Positions 17,108 through 25,946 of a stretch of 64,000 nt of DNA are shown here, one piece after another. Both the position numbers and the translations under genes were made by a program. A model generated the notes under the pieces. It ran no database searches and was not told where the DNA came from. It worked only from the letters and a program-made list of their open reading frames with translations. The first letter of the stretch is position 1, and each line of letters opens with the position of its first letter. This DNA comes from Flavobacteriales bacterium (GTDB lineage: Bacteria > Bacteroidota > Bacteroidia > Flavobacteriales_C > GCA-002722245). Location of the stretch: positions 42,128-106,127 of the forward strand of contig JAHEZM010000012.1 in assembly GCA_023251075.1 (NCBI GenBank), written 5' to 3'.

Positions 17108-17678
17108 AGACTATTTCGTTCATGAATCATCTTATGTTGATAATGGATGTGTTATTGGAAAAGGCACTAAAATATGGCACTTTAGTCATATAATGCCTAA
17201 CTGTACTATTGGAGAAAATTGTAATGTTGGTCAAAATGTAGTAATCTCTCCTGAGGTTGTAATTGGTAACAATGTTAAAATTCAAAACAATGTATCTATT
17301 TATACAGGGGTTATTTGTGAAGACGATGTTTTTTTAGGACCCTCTATGGTATTTACCAATGTGATGAATCCTCGATCAGCAGTAAGCAGAAAGAATGAAT
17401 ATAAAAAAACAATTTTAAGAAAAGGCGTTACTATTGGTGCCAATGCTACTATTGTATGCGGTATTGAAATAGGTGAGTATGCTTTTGTGGGTGCCGGAAC
17501 AGTGGTAATAAGAAACGTAAAACCCTATGAGATGTTAGTTGGAAATCCTGCCCGACAAATAGGCTGGATGAGTGAGCACGGGGAGAAGTTAGAGTTTAAT
17601 GAGAAGTCAGAAGCTGTTTGTAAGTTTTCAGGTGAAAAGTATCTATTAAATAAAGATTCAATTCAAAAAATAAAATAA
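17097..17678 (+). CDS. wbpD: UDP-amino-sugar N-acetyltransferase (WbpD/WlbB-like)
   Basis: Left-handed beta-helix acyltransferase expected to acetylate the 3-amino group of UDP-GlcNAc(3NH2)A. The 193-aa protein has hexapeptide repeats ([36 protein letters not shown]) and the [10 protein letters not shown] block typical of WbpD. No ATG fits the N-terminus: the frame begins with TTG at 17097, inside the last 11 bases of uxs, giving (M/L)[14 protein letters not shown], which matches relatives. The next start codon would delete the first repeats. Confidence 0.9.
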   Translation: MEAEDYFVHESSYVDNGCVIGKGTKIWHFSHIMPNCTIGENCNVGQNVVISPEVVIGNNVKIQNNVSIYTGVICEDDVFLGPSMVFTNVMNPRSAVSRKNEYKKTILRKGVTIGANATIVCGIEIGEYAFVGAGTVVIRNVKPYEMLVGNPARQIGWMSEHGEKLEFNEKSEAVCKFSGEKYLLNKDSIQKIK

Positions 17679-18700
17679 TGGCAGATAAAGTAAAATTTGC
17701 GGTAGTGGGTTGTGGTCATATTGGGAAGCGCCATATGGAAATGATCGAAAGAAATCCAGAGGCTGAATTGCTTGCTTTTTGTGATGTTTTAGATAAATCG
17801 GAATTAAATATTGATTCTAAATTTCAACAGCCCTACTTTACGGATTTAGAGAAAATGTTAAACGACGTCAAAGGTATTGATGTAGTAAATATTTGTACTC
17901 CTAATGGTTTACATGCCGAGCAAAGTATTTTGGCATTAAGCAATCGTAAACATGTGGTTTGTGAAAAACCAATGGGATTGCATAAAAGCGATTGTGAGAA
18001 GGTAATTGAAAAGGCACTCAATTATTCCAAAAAGGTTTTTTGTGTTATGCAAAATCGTTATTCTCCTCCGTCTGTTTGGCTAAAAGAGGTAGTTGATCAA
18101 AAATTATTAGGAGATATATTTTTGGTACAATTAAATTGTTATTGGAACAGAGATGATCGCTACTATAAAAAAAGTAAATGGAAGGGATCTATGGATATGG
18201 ATGGAGGAACTTTATTTACTCAGTTCTCACATTTTGTTGATATAATGTATTGGTTGTTTGGTGATATCAAAAATATTGCTGCACGTTTTGAAGATTTTTG
18301 TCATCAAGAATCTACAGATTTTGAAGACACTGGAATTGTGAATTTCGAATTTGTAAATGGAGGTATTGGTACCATCAATTATTCCACCGCTGTTTACAAT
18401 TCAAATCTAGAAAGTAGTATTACCATTATTGGTTCAAAGGGAAGTATAAAAGTAGGGGGTCAATACATGGATAAAATTGAATATTGCAATATTAAGGATT
18501 ATGTGATGCCGGAATTAGCTCCTATCAATGCACCTAATGATTACGGTGATTATAAAGGTTCTGCTGCCAATCATCATTATGTGATAGAAAATGTGGTTAA
18601 TACTTTAAAACGCGGTGACTATGCTACTACCAATGCTTTGGAGGGTCTTAAAGTGGTAGAAATTATTGAAAGAATTTATAAACTCAAAGAAACAAAATAG
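17678..18700 (+). CDS. wbpB: UDP-GlcNAcA 3-dehydrogenase (WbpB/WlbA-like, Gfo/Idh/MocA family)
   Basis: NAD-dependent oxidoreductase expected to oxidise C3 of UDP-GlcNAcA, the step before WbpE transamination. The 340-aa protein has a Rossmann motif (VVGCGHIGKRH), CTPNGLHAEQ, the EKPMGLHKSDC motif with the catalytic Lys, and the NRYSPPSVWLKE and GGTLFTQFSHFVDIMYWLFGD segments seen in WlbA. It overlaps wbpD by one base and precedes the UDP-HexNAc dehydrogenase by 3 bases. Confidence 0.9.
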   Translation: MADKVKFAVVGCGHIGKRHMEMIERNPEAELLAFCDVLDKSELNIDSKFQQPYFTDLEKMLNDVKGIDVVNICTPNGLHAEQSILALSNRKHVVCEKPMGLHKSDCEKVIEKALNYSKKVFCVMQNRYSPPSVWLKEVVDQKLLGDIFLVQLNCYWNRDDRYYKKSKWKGSMDMDGGTLFTQFSHFVDIMYWLFGDIKNIAARFEDFCHQESTDFEDTGIVNFEFVNGGIGTINYSTAVYNSNLESSITIIGSKGSIKVGGQYMDKIEYCNIKDYVMPELAPINAPNDYGDYKGSAANHHYVIENVVNTLKRGDYATTNALEGLKVVEIIERIYKLKETK

Positions 18701-18703
18701 AAT

Positions 18704-19996
18704 ATGATTGCTCAAAAAATTGCCAATAAAGAATGTAAAATGGCACTTATCGGACTAGGTTATGTAGGATTGCCCATTGCTTTAGAATTTGCGAGAAAAG
18801 CAAAGGTGGTAGGATTCGATATTAATGCTGCCAGAGTTGAATTGATGAGAAAAGGAATAGACCCTAGTAATGAGTTGGACGCAAAGGAATTTGAAGGTTG
18901 CGATATTCATTTTTCGGCAGATTTAAATGATTTGAGGGATGTGAATTTCTTTATTGTTGCGGTTCCAACTCCTATTGATCAGCATAATTTGCCGGATTTG
19001 AAACCCTTATTGTCGGCTTCAAAAACTGTTGGTAAGGTTCTGAAAAAAGGAGATTATGTGGTGTTTGAATCAACTGTTTACCCTGGTTGTACCGAAGAAG
19101 ATTGTGTGCCTGTTTTGGAGCAAGAGTCAGGATTGAAATTTGGGGTAGATTTTAAAGTAGGCTATTCACCTGAAAGAATTAACCCGGGAGATAAAGAACA
19201 TACTTTATCAAAAATTGTAAAAGTAGTTTCTGGATGCGATGCAGAATCAGCCGATCAAATAGCAAAAGTGTATGAAATGGTTATTTCTGCAGGGATTCAT
19301 AAAGCATCAAGTATTAAGGTAGCCGAAGCAGCAAAGATTATTGAAAATACACAAAGAGATGTGAATATTGCTTTAATGAATGAATTGTCGCTTATTTTTA
19401 GCAAGATGAATATCAATACTTATGAAGTACTGGAAGCTGCAGGAACCAAATGGAATTTCTTGAAATTCTCTCCGGGTTTAGTAGGTGGCCATTGTATTGG
19501 TGTTGATCCTTATTATTTGACTTATAAAGCAGAGGAATTAGGAGTACACGCTAAAATCATTACTTCAGGTAGAGCAATCAATGACTCTATGGGCCCGTAT
19601 CTGGCTCGTTTGGCAGTAAAAAAAATGATTACCAATGGAAAGGAAATTTCTAAAGTAAGAGTGTTGGTGATGGGTACTACTTTTAAGGAAAATGTAACCG
19701 ATACCAGAAATTCGAAAGTTGCTGATGTAGTGAATGAAATTAAATCTTTTGGAATCAATGTAGAAGTTCACGATCCACATGCTGATCCACATGAAATTAT
19801 GGAAGAATATGGGTATGGTTTAGTACCTGAAATTACAGGAAAATATGATGCAATAATAGTTGCTGTTAATCACAGAGAATACATTGGTTTAGGAAATGAT
19901 TTTTTCAGTAAGCATATGACCGAAAAAGGAGTGCTTGTTGATGTGAAAGGTATTTTTAGAAACAAAATTACTGTTGCCGATTATTTAAGTTTTTAG
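18704..19996 (+). CDS. UDP-N-acetyl-hexosamine 6-dehydrogenase (TviB/WbpO/WbpA-like)
   Basis: Oxidises UDP-GlcNAc or UDP-GalNAc to the uronic acid with NAD+. The 430-aa protein has GLGYVGLP, AVPTPID, ESTVYPGCT, YSPERINPGD, the catalytic Cys264 in GGHCIGVDPYY, and a C-terminal MGTTFKENVTDTRNSK. GGHCIGVDPYY (rather than [10 protein letters not shown]) separates it from ugd. By sequence it is nearest the TviB/WbpO type, but the company of wbpB, wbpD and wbpE suggests it supplies UDP-GlcNAcA. galE follows after one base. Confidence 0.9.
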   Translation: MIAQKIANKECKMALIGLGYVGLPIALEFARKAKVVGFDINAARVELMRKGIDPSNELDAKEFEGCDIHFSADLNDLRDVNFFIVAVPTPIDQHNLPDLKPLLSASKTVGKVLKKGDYVVFESTVYPGCTEEDCVPVLEQESGLKFGVDFKVGYSPERINPGDKEHTLSKIVKVVSGCDAESADQIAKVYEMVISAGIHKASSIKVAEAAKIIENTQRDVNIALMNELSLIFSKMNINTYEVLEAAGTKWNFLKFSPGLVGGHCIGVDPYYLTYKAEELGVHAKIITSGRAINDSMGPYLARLAVKKMITNGKEISKVRVLVMGTTFKENVTDTRNSKVADVVNEIKSFGINVEVHDPHADPHEIMEEYGYGLVPEITGKYDAIIVAVNHREYIGLGNDFFSKHMTEKGVLVDVKGIFRNKITVADYLSF

Positions 19997-19997
19997 A

Positions 19998-20999
19998 ATG
20001 ATATTAGTTACAGGCGGTGCCGGATATATTGGATCTCATACGGTTGTTGATTTAATCAATAATGGTTATGATGTTTTGGTGGTCGATAACTTCTGTAATT
20101 CCACTGTATCAGTAATTGCTGATATGGAAAAAATATGCGGTAAAACTATCCTTTTCGAAAATATTAATTTAATTGATAAAGAAGCAGTTTTAGCATTAGC
20201 TGCTAAATATAAATTTACCAGTGTAATACACTTTGCCGCTTATAAAGCAGTGAAGGAGTCTTCCGACAATCCAATGAAATATTATGAAAATAATATTGTT
20301 GGATTGATGAATGTTATACAATTAATGCAAAAATCAGGATGTAAGAATTTAATTTTTTCTTCTTCTTGTACAGTTTATGGTGAAGTGGATAAAGTGCCTG
20401 TAAAGGAGAGTTCGCCTATCCAACAGCCCTTATCTCCTTATGGCAATACTAAAAAAATATGTGAGGAAATTATTCGAGATATGACCTCTATAGGTGCTAT
20501 AGAGGCTATTGCTCTGAGGTATTTTAATCCTATAGGCGCCCACACAACCTACCTGTTGGGAGATAATCCACAGAATTTCGATAATATAATGCCGCTTATT
20601 ATTAAAGTAGCAAAAGGAATTTCTTCGCATCTTAACGTTTTTGGAGATGATTATAATACTGTTGACGGATCTTGTGTTCGTGATTACGTGCATGTAATGG
20701 ATATTGCTTCGGCCCATGTGAAAGCAATGGAGCGCATGCGTAAAGGTAAAATGGAAAAAGCCTTTGAAGCTTTTAATCTTGGTTCAGAAAAGGGTTATTC
20801 TGTTTTTGAGTTGATTAAAACCTTTGAAAAGGTAAATAATGTGAAGGTGAATTTTAAAGTGGTGGGACGACGAGAGGGCGATGTTTCTAATATATATTCT
20901 GATAGTACTTTGGCAAAGGAAAAGTTGGAATGGAAAATCAATTTTTCTATTGAAGAAATGTTGTCTTCTGCATGGAAAAGATCACTAAAACAAACATAA
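19998..20999 (+). CDS. galE: UDP-glucose 4-epimerase
   Basis: Interconverts UDP-glucose and UDP-galactose with bound NAD. The 333-aa protein has GGAGYIGSH, VIHFAAYKAVKES, SSSCTVYG, the YGNTK catalytic pair, ALRYFNPIGAH and RDYVHVMDIA, all canonical for GalE. Its stop overlaps the rfbB start codon (TAATG). It provides galactose units for the polysaccharide, or UDP-GalNAc if the enzyme is relaxed in specificity. Confidence 0.95.
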   Translation: MILVTGGAGYIGSHTVVDLINNGYDVLVVDNFCNSTVSVIADMEKICGKTILFENINLIDKEAVLALAAKYKFTSVIHFAAYKAVKESSDNPMKYYENNIVGLMNVIQLMQKSGCKNLIFSSSCTVYGEVDKVPVKESSPIQQPLSPYGNTKKICEEIIRDMTSIGAIEAIALRYFNPIGAHTTYLLGDNPQNFDNIMPLIIKVAKGISSHLNVFGDDYNTVDGSCVRDYVHVMDIASAHVKAMERMRKGKMEKAFEAFNLGSEKGYSVFELIKTFEKVNNVKVNFKVVGRREGDVSNIYSDSTLAKEKLEWKINFSIEEMLSSAWKRSLKQT

Positions 21000-22057
21000 T
21001 GGAATATAAAAAAAGAATACTAATTACAGGTGGTGCCGGTTTTATCGGTAGCCATTTGGTGCGTTCTTTCGTGAAAAAATATCCTCATTATCTGATAGTT
21101 AATATTGATAAATTAACCTATGCAGGAAACTTGGCTAGTTTAGAAGATATTAAAGATGAACCTAACTATCATTTTCGAAAGGTTGATATTTGTGATGGAA
21201 TTAAGGTTTCCGAAATTTTTGAAGAATTTAAAATCGACCATGTGATTCATTGTGCAGCAGAATCTCATGTTGATCGTTCTATTATAAATCCTCTGGAATT
21301 TGTTCAAACTAATGTGGTGGGTACAGTAGTGTTGTTGAATATTTGCAAAAATTTTTGGAACCAGAAAGAATCACATTTGTTTTATCATATCTCAACAGAT
21401 GAAGTTTATGGCTCTTTAGGGGAGAGTGGAAAGTTTTTGGAAACTACTCCTTATGATCCTCGCTCTCCTTACTCTTCCAGTAAGGCATCTTCTGATCATT
21501 TTGTTAGAGCTTATCATGAGACTTTTAAATTATCTACGGTGATCAGTAACTGTTCAAATAATTATGGGCCTAATCAATTTCCGGAAAAATTAATTCCTCT
21601 TTGCATTAAAAATATTATTGATAAAAAACCTTTACCTATCTACGGAAAGGGTGATAATATCAGGGATTGGTTATTTGTGTTGGATCACGTTAGTGCAATT
21701 GATTTTATTTTTCATAAAGGAACAACTGGAGAAACCTATAATATTGGTGGTGACAATGAGTGGAGGAATATCGATTTGGTGAGGGCTCTTTGTCGTATCA
21801 TGGACCATCGTTTAAATAGAAAAAAAGGTGAATCGGAACAATTGATTACATTTGTTAAAGACAGGCAAGGACATGATCAACGTTATTCCATTGATTTCAC
21901 AAAATTAAATAAAGAATTAGGTTGGAAACCAAATGCTAAGTTTGAACAAGGGTTGGAAGAAACTGTAGATTGGTATTTGCAAAACCAGAAATGGGTGAAT
22001 GATGTAATCTCAGGAGAATACGCTAATTACTACCAAGTTCAATATGAGGGAAGATAA
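20999..22057 (+). CDS. rfbB: dTDP-glucose 4,6-dehydratase
   Basis: Forms dTDP-4-keto-6-deoxy-glucose, the entry to dTDP-deoxysugars such as rhamnose. ATG 20999 is chosen because it overlaps the galE stop and gives the standard short N-terminus (MEYKKRILITGGAGFIGSH); an upstream in-frame ATG at 20972 lies within galE. Motifs: AAESHVDRSI, STDEVYG with the catalytic Asp-Glu pair, YSSSKASSD, NNYGPNQFPEKLIP and RDWLFV. The partner genes rfbA, rfbC and rfbD are not in the window, so the later pathway must be encoded elsewhere. Confidence 0.95.
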   Translation: MEYKKRILITGGAGFIGSHLVRSFVKKYPHYLIVNIDKLTYAGNLASLEDIKDEPNYHFRKVDICDGIKVSEIFEEFKIDHVIHCAAESHVDRSIINPLEFVQTNVVGTVVLLNICKNFWNQKESHLFYHISTDEVYGSLGESGKFLETTPYDPRSPYSSSKASSDHFVRAYHETFKLSTVISNCSNNYGPNQFPEKLIPLCIKNIIDKKPLPIYGKGDNIRDWLFVLDHVSAIDFIFHKGTTGETYNIGGDNEWRNIDLVRALCRIMDHRLNRKKGESEQLITFVKDRQGHDQRYSIDFTKLNKELGWKPNAKFEQGLEETVDWYLQNQKWVNDVISGEYANYYQVQYEGR

Positions 22058-22065
22058 AATATAAA

Positions 22066-23061
22066 ATGATGAAATTTCAAAAGGAAGATATAAGTAATTG
22101 CACTTTTTTGATAACGGGTGGGGCAGGCTTCATCGGATCAAATATTGTGAAATATTTGGTTTCGCAAAATGCAAAAGAAGTTAGAATAGTAGATAATTTG
22201 TCGAATGGATATGTGGAGAATATTCAAGACTTTTTAAAACTTCCTTCAGTTAAATTTATAGAAGCATCTTTGGTTGATTTTGAAGTATGTAAAAATGCGG
22301 TTAAAGGAATCGATTATGTTATTCATCAGGCAGCTTTGGGGTCTGTTCCAAGATCAATTAATAATCCTATAGCAACTAATGAAGCCAATGTTTCCGCTTT
22401 TTTAAATTTGCTAACTGCTGCGAAAGATGAGGGCGTGAAAAGAATGGTGTTTGCAAGTTCATCTTCTGTTTATGGCGATGCTCCTGGTATGCCAAGAATA
22501 GAAACTATTGTGGGAAATCCTTTATCACCATATGCCGTTTCTAAACATGTAGATGAAATGTATGCAAAGGTTTTTTATAAAGTATATAAAATGCCCGTAA
22601 TTGGGTTGAGATATTTTAATGTTTTTGGTCCTCACCAAAGTCCAAACGGACCATATGCTGCTGTGATACCAATGTTTATGCAGGCATTGTTATCTGGCCA
22701 ATCACCTATCATTCATGGGGAAGGCGATCAATCTCGAGATTTTACTTATATCGATAATGTTGTAGAGGCCAATATTAAAGCATTGTTTACCACAGAAGAG
22801 AATGCTTTAGGAGAAATGTTCAATATAGCTTTGGGTGAGGCAACTTCTGTTTTAGATCTTTTTAAAATGCTTAAAACAGCAGTTAATTCTACTTTGGAGC
22901 CAAAATTTGTAGCTCCAAGAGCTGGAGATGTAAAGGATTCTTTAGCTGATATTTCTAAAGCAAAAAGCTTGTTAGGATATGATCCTCAAGTGAAAATGGA
23001 TATAGGTTTGAAACAAACTATTGAGTGGTTTGAAAAAAAATATTTTCTTAAAGAAGCATAG
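22066..23061 (+). CDS. wbpP: WbpP-type UDP-N-acetylglucosamine 4-epimerase
   Basis: Extended SDR enzyme expected to interconvert UDP-GlcNAc and UDP-GalNAc (or their uronic acids, as TviC does). The 331-aa protein has GGAGFIGSN, the HQAALGSVPRSI loop that marks the WbpP/TviC group, SSSSVYGD, YAVSKH, LRYFNVFGPHQSPNGPYAAVIP and SRDFTYIDN. Together with the TviB-like dehydrogenase four genes upstream it could also supply UDP-GalNAcA. An alternative ATG lies one codon downstream. Confidence 0.88.
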   Translation: MMKFQKEDISNCTFLITGGAGFIGSNIVKYLVSQNAKEVRIVDNLSNGYVENIQDFLKLPSVKFIEASLVDFEVCKNAVKGIDYVIHQAALGSVPRSINNPIATNEANVSAFLNLLTAAKDEGVKRMVFASSSSVYGDAPGMPRIETIVGNPLSPYAVSKHVDEMYAKVFYKVYKMPVIGLRYFNVFGPHQSPNGPYAAVIPMFMQALLSGQSPIIHGEGDQSRDFTYIDNVVEANIKALFTTEENALGEMFNIALGEATSVLDLFKMLKTAVNSTLEPKFVAPRAGDVKDSLADISKAKSLLGYDPQVKMDIGLKQTIEWFEKKYFLKEA

Positions 23062-23063
23062 TT

Positions 23064-23813
23064 ATGTTTGGGTTTTTTAAAAAGAAAGAAAAACCTATTG
23101 TACTTCCCCCCCTTGATGCGAAATTAATTGGAGCAGATATTCATTCTCATTTAATTCCAGGAATTGATGATGGTGCTACTTCATTGGAAGACTCTCTTGC
23201 TTTGGTGAAGGGACTTCAGAATTTCGGTTTCACTTCTTTTTATACTACTCCTCATGTAATGCTTGATTTTTATAACAATTCAAGTGAAAAAATAAAATGC
23301 GGCACGGAAGATCTTAATCATTATTTAAAACAACAAAACATTAGTGCTGAAATTAAGCCCTCGGCTGAGTATTATTTCGATGAAAATTTCATTAAGAGAG
23401 TAGAAACGAATGACCTTTTGCCTATAGCCAATGAGTTCATTTTATTTGAATTTTCATATATCAATGAACCTGAAAATCCTTTTCCTTTGATTCATAAAAT
23501 AAAGGATTTAGGCTATAAACCTTTATTGGCTCATCCCGAAAGATACCCGTTCTATTATGGAAGGGAAGAGGGATTAAAGAAACTTCGTGAGCATGGGGTA
23601 TATTTTCAAATTAATTTGAATTCTTTAGCTGGTCATTATGGTCCGGCAGTTCACCAAATGGCCGATTGGTTAATCGATGAAAATCTGGTTGATTTTGTTG
23701 GAACGGATATCCACAAAAAAAGTCATTTAGATGTTATTGAAAGAGCTCTCCGCTCCGAAAAATTATTGAGATTGGTGGAGTCGGGAAGATTGATGAATCA
23801 AGGGTTGAAGTAA
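23064..23813 (+). CDS. CpsB/YwqE-type tyrosine-protein phosphatase (PHP fold)
   Basis: Metal-dependent protein-tyrosine phosphatase of the PHP superfamily that dephosphorylates polysaccharide-export tyrosine kinases. The 249-aa protein has the metal-binding His27-x-His29 (ADIHSHLIPGIDDG), TTPHVM, AEYYFDENF, LAHPERYPFY and VGTDIHKKS, the full PHP set. It closes the nucleotide-sugar run with a 2-base gap. Its expected partner, a Wzc-like kinase, is outside the window, as are the glycosyltransferases. Confidence 0.92.
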   Translation: MFGFFKKKEKPIVLPPLDAKLIGADIHSHLIPGIDDGATSLEDSLALVKGLQNFGFTSFYTTPHVMLDFYNNSSEKIKCGTEDLNHYLKQQNISAEIKPSAEYYFDENFIKRVETNDLLPIANEFILFEFSYINEPENPFPLIHKIKDLGYKPLLAHPERYPFYYGREEGLKKLREHGVYFQINLNSLAGHYGPAVHQMADWLIDENLVDFVGTDIHKKSHLDVIERALRSEKLLRLVESGRLMNQGLK

Positions 23814-23819
23814 AAAGAA

Positions 23820-23984
23820 TTAATTAGTTTTTTTTTTAATTATCCACCAAAGCCATATTGTAATTCCAATTAATAAGCACCAAAAGAAAATTGTCATTGA
23901 TGGCGGAACTCCCCTAGTACTATCGTGCGGTAAAGTATTTTTACCCGCACCTGCATATCGAGTAATATCAAGTAAAAAATTCAT
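23820..23984 (-). pseudogene. Small membrane-protein ORF with an apparent 1-base frameshift
   Basis: An ATG at 23984 overlaps the fabD stop (TAATG), the arrangement used for coupled genes here. The frame reads MNFLLDITRYAGAGK... GVPPSMTIFFW and, unchanged, stops at 23835 (49 aa). Skipping one G of the GGG at about 23878-23880 instead gives CLLIGITIWLWWII followed by KKKTN and a stop at 23820: a clean transmembrane helix with a positive tail. The coding signal therefore seems split between two frames. It could be a true mutation, a sequencing error or programmed frameshifting. I do not recognise the family. Confidence 0.5.
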
Positions 23985-24859
23985 TAAGAAATTCCTTCAG
24001 TAGGCATTGCTCTGTCTACTTTTTTCACTAAGCCTTGTAGGGTTTTACCCGGACCAACTTCAATAAATTTAGTTGCTCCGCCGGCAATCATGTTGATTAC
24101 AGTTTGTGTCCATTTCACCGGAGCAGTCAACTGAATCAATAAGTTTTGTTTGATAGCTATTGGGTCGGTAACGGATGATGCAGTTACATTTTGGTAAACA
24201 GGGCAAATAGGAGTAGTGAATGTTGTAGCATCTATCGCTGCTGCCAATTCAACTCTTGCTGGTTCCATTAATGGCGAATGAAATGCGCCGCCTACAGGAA
24301 GTAACAATGCTCTTTTAGCGCCTGCTTCAGTTAATTTTGCGCAAGCTGCTTCTACTGCTTTGTTTTCACCGGAGATAACCAATTGGCCCGGACAATTATA
24401 ATTTGCCGCAACAACTACTCCGTCGATAGTTTTGCAAACATCTTCTACCACATTGTCTTCCAATCCTAAAATAGCAGCCATTGTAGATGGATTGATTTCA
24501 CAGGCCTTTTGCATTGTTTGCGCGCGAACAGAAACCAAACGCAATCCGTCTTCAAATGAAATAGTTTTGTTGGCTACCAATGCAGATATTTCTCCCAAAG
24601 AATGTCCAGCAACCATACCAGGATGGAAGTCGGGAAGAGTGAGAGTGAGGATGGTAGAGTGTAAGAAAACAGCAGGTTGAGTTACCTTGGTTTGTTTTAA
24701 ATCTTCTTCTGTTCCGTTGAACATGATATCGGTAATATTAAAGCCTAAAATTTCATTGGCTCTATCAAATAATTTTTTTGCTTCAGGATTTGAATTGTAC
24801 AATTCTTTTCCCATTCCTGGGAATTGAGCACCTTGTCCGGGAAATACGTAAGCATTCAT
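23984..24859 (-). CDS. fabD: Malonyl-CoA:ACP transacylase
   Basis: Loads malonyl groups onto acyl carrier protein for fatty-acid synthesis. The 291-aa protein has FPGQGAQFPGMG at the N-terminus, the nucleophile Ser87 in GHSLGE, the substrate Arg in VSVRAQTMQ, and the catalytic His in GGAFHSPLM. Length is normal. It follows folE on the minus strand with a 1-base gap, so queD-folE-fabD form an operon. Confidence 0.96.
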   Translation of the reverse strand: MNAYVFPGQGAQFPGMGKELYNSNPEAKKLFDRANEILGFNITDIMFNGTEEDLKQTKVTQPAVFLHSTILTLTLPDFHPGMVAGHSLGEISALVANKTISFEDGLRLVSVRAQTMQKACEINPSTMAAILGLEDNVVEDVCKTIDGVVVAANYNCPGQLVISGENKAVEAACAKLTEAGAKRALLLPVGGAFHSPLMEPARVELAAAIDATTFTTPICPVYQNVTASSVTDPIAIKQNLLIQLTAPVKWTQTVINMIAGGATKFIEVGPGKTLQGLVKKVDRAMPTEGIS

Positions 24860-24860
24860 G

Positions 24861-25460
24861 TTAATGTAAGTTTGAAGATATTAGTTTTATAAATTCATTT
24901 CTTGTTTCTTGTTTTTCAAAAGCACCTTTAAAAGATGAGGTAGTGGTAACACTGTTTTGCTTTTGAACCCCACGCATTTGCATGCACATATGTTGAGCTT
25001 CAATCACTACAGCCACACCCAAAGGGTTTAGTGTTCTTTGAATGCACTCCAAAATATCGGTAGTTAATCTTTCCTGTACTTGTAATCTTCGAGAGTAGGC
25101 ATCTACAACTCTTGGTATTTTGCTTAAGCCTACAATTTTTCCAGTAGGAATATAGGCGATATGTGCTTTACCAAAAAATGGCAATATATGATGTTCACAC
25201 AACGAGTACAACTCAATGTCTTTTACAATAATCATTTCGTTGTGATCTTCATTGAAGATCGCTGAACGCATAATTTCATCGGGATTTTCGCAATAACCTT
25301 TGGTAAGGTATTGCATCGATTTGGCAACTCTTTCGGGAGTTTTAAGTAAACCTTCCCTTTCCGGGTTTTCACCTATTATTTTAAGAATTTCTTTATTGAA
25401 GACAGCCATTTTTTGTGTGGCTTCTTCATTGTATTCTTCATGTTTTTTATAGTTGCTCAT
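24861..25460 (-). CDS. folE: GTP cyclohydrolase I
   Basis: Converts GTP to 7,8-dihydroneopterin triphosphate, the entry to folate and, via QueD, queuosine. The 199-aa protein shows [13 protein letters not shown], the zinc ligands in [19 protein letters not shown] (Cys and His), [12 protein letters not shown] and HMCMQMRGV, all diagnostic of type I FolE. Its ATG overlaps the queD stop (TAATG); the gene order queD-folE is metabolically sensible because FolE makes the QueD substrate. Confidence 0.96.
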   Translation of the reverse strand: MSNYKKHEEYNEEATQKMAVFNKEILKIIGENPEREGLLKTPERVAKSMQYLTKGYCENPDEIMRSAIFNEDHNEMIIVKDIELYSLCEHHILPFFGKAHIAYIPTGKIVGLSKIPRVVDAYSRRLQVQERLTTDILECIQRTLNPLGVAVVIEAQHMCMQMRGVQKQNSVTTTSSFKGAFEKQETRNEFIKLISSNLH

Positions 25461-25870
25461 TATCCAAAATATTCTACCGAGTTATTTTCTGTTTCGTTAA
25501 TTTTTATGCTATGTAGAACACAGCCTAAAGCTTCAATGTCTTTTTGAATTTGCTTCCAGATTTCAATGGCTAATATTTCTGTAGAGGCCATTTTGCCTTT
25601 CATGAAAGGAACATCCATGTTTATGTTTTTGTGGTCTAAAGGTTCTACAACTTTGACTTTTAAAATAGAACTCAATTCTTTTAAATCAACCAAAAATCCT
25701 GTTGTTTCATTGATTTCTCCTTTCACAGTAACGAACAATTCATAATTGTGCCCATGCCAGTTGGCATTAGCACATTTGCCAAATACTTCAGCATTTTTTT
25801 CTGAGCTCCAGTTTTCATTAAAAAGCTTATGAGCTGCATTGAAGCGTTCTCTGCGGGTAAGGTAAATCAT
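25460..25870 (-). CDS. queD: 6-carboxy-5,6,7,8-tetrahydropterin synthase
   Basis: QueD/PTPS-family enzyme that acts on dihydroneopterin triphosphate, normally for queuosine or other 7-deazaguanines. ATG 25870 gives a 136-aa protein ([16 protein letters not shown]); a longer frame reaching 26005 runs into the divergent hldD gene and is rejected. Zinc ligands are His14, His39 and His41 (WHGHNY), with the catalytic Cys33 in GKCAN. A TAnnTTTG element lies 20 bases upstream of the ATG. Confidence 0.92.
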   Translation of the reverse strand: MIYLTRRERFNAAHKLFNENWSSEKNAEVFGKCANANWHGHNYELFVTVKGEINETTGFLVDLKELSSILKVKVVEPLDHKNINMDVPFMKGKMASTEILAIEIWKQIQKDIEALGCVLHSIKINETENNSVEYFG

Positions 25871-25889
25871 GGTTTCTCTTTTAGTGAGG

Positions 25890-25897
25890 CAAATATA
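25890..25897 (-). promoter_or_regulatory. -7 element of the queD-folE-fabD operon
   Basis: TATATTTG on the minus strand, a perfect TAnnTTTG, 19 bases before the queD ATG. A TTTTTG lies 14 bases further upstream, which is short spacing for the -33 box. Confidence 0.55.
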
Positions 25898-25902
25898 CAA
25901 GA

Positions 25903-25931
25903 TTGTTCTCCCAAAAAGATTACTATTTTTG
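25903..25931 (+). promoter_or_regulatory. Promoter of hldD
   Basis: TTG (25903-25905) and TATTTTTG (25924-25931, perfect TAnnTTTG) are 18 bases apart and lie 15 bases before the hldD ATG. The divergent queD promoter is interleaved with it, so the two probably compete. Confidence 0.6.
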
Positions 25932-25946
25932 AGAAAATTTATTTTC

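Noticed and set aside
16133..23061. Multiple epimerase-like genes as a tandem duplication
   Set aside because: uxs, galE, rfbB and wbpP each carry different diagnostic motifs ([36 protein letters not shown]), so they are distinct enzymes of one superfamily rather than recent copies.
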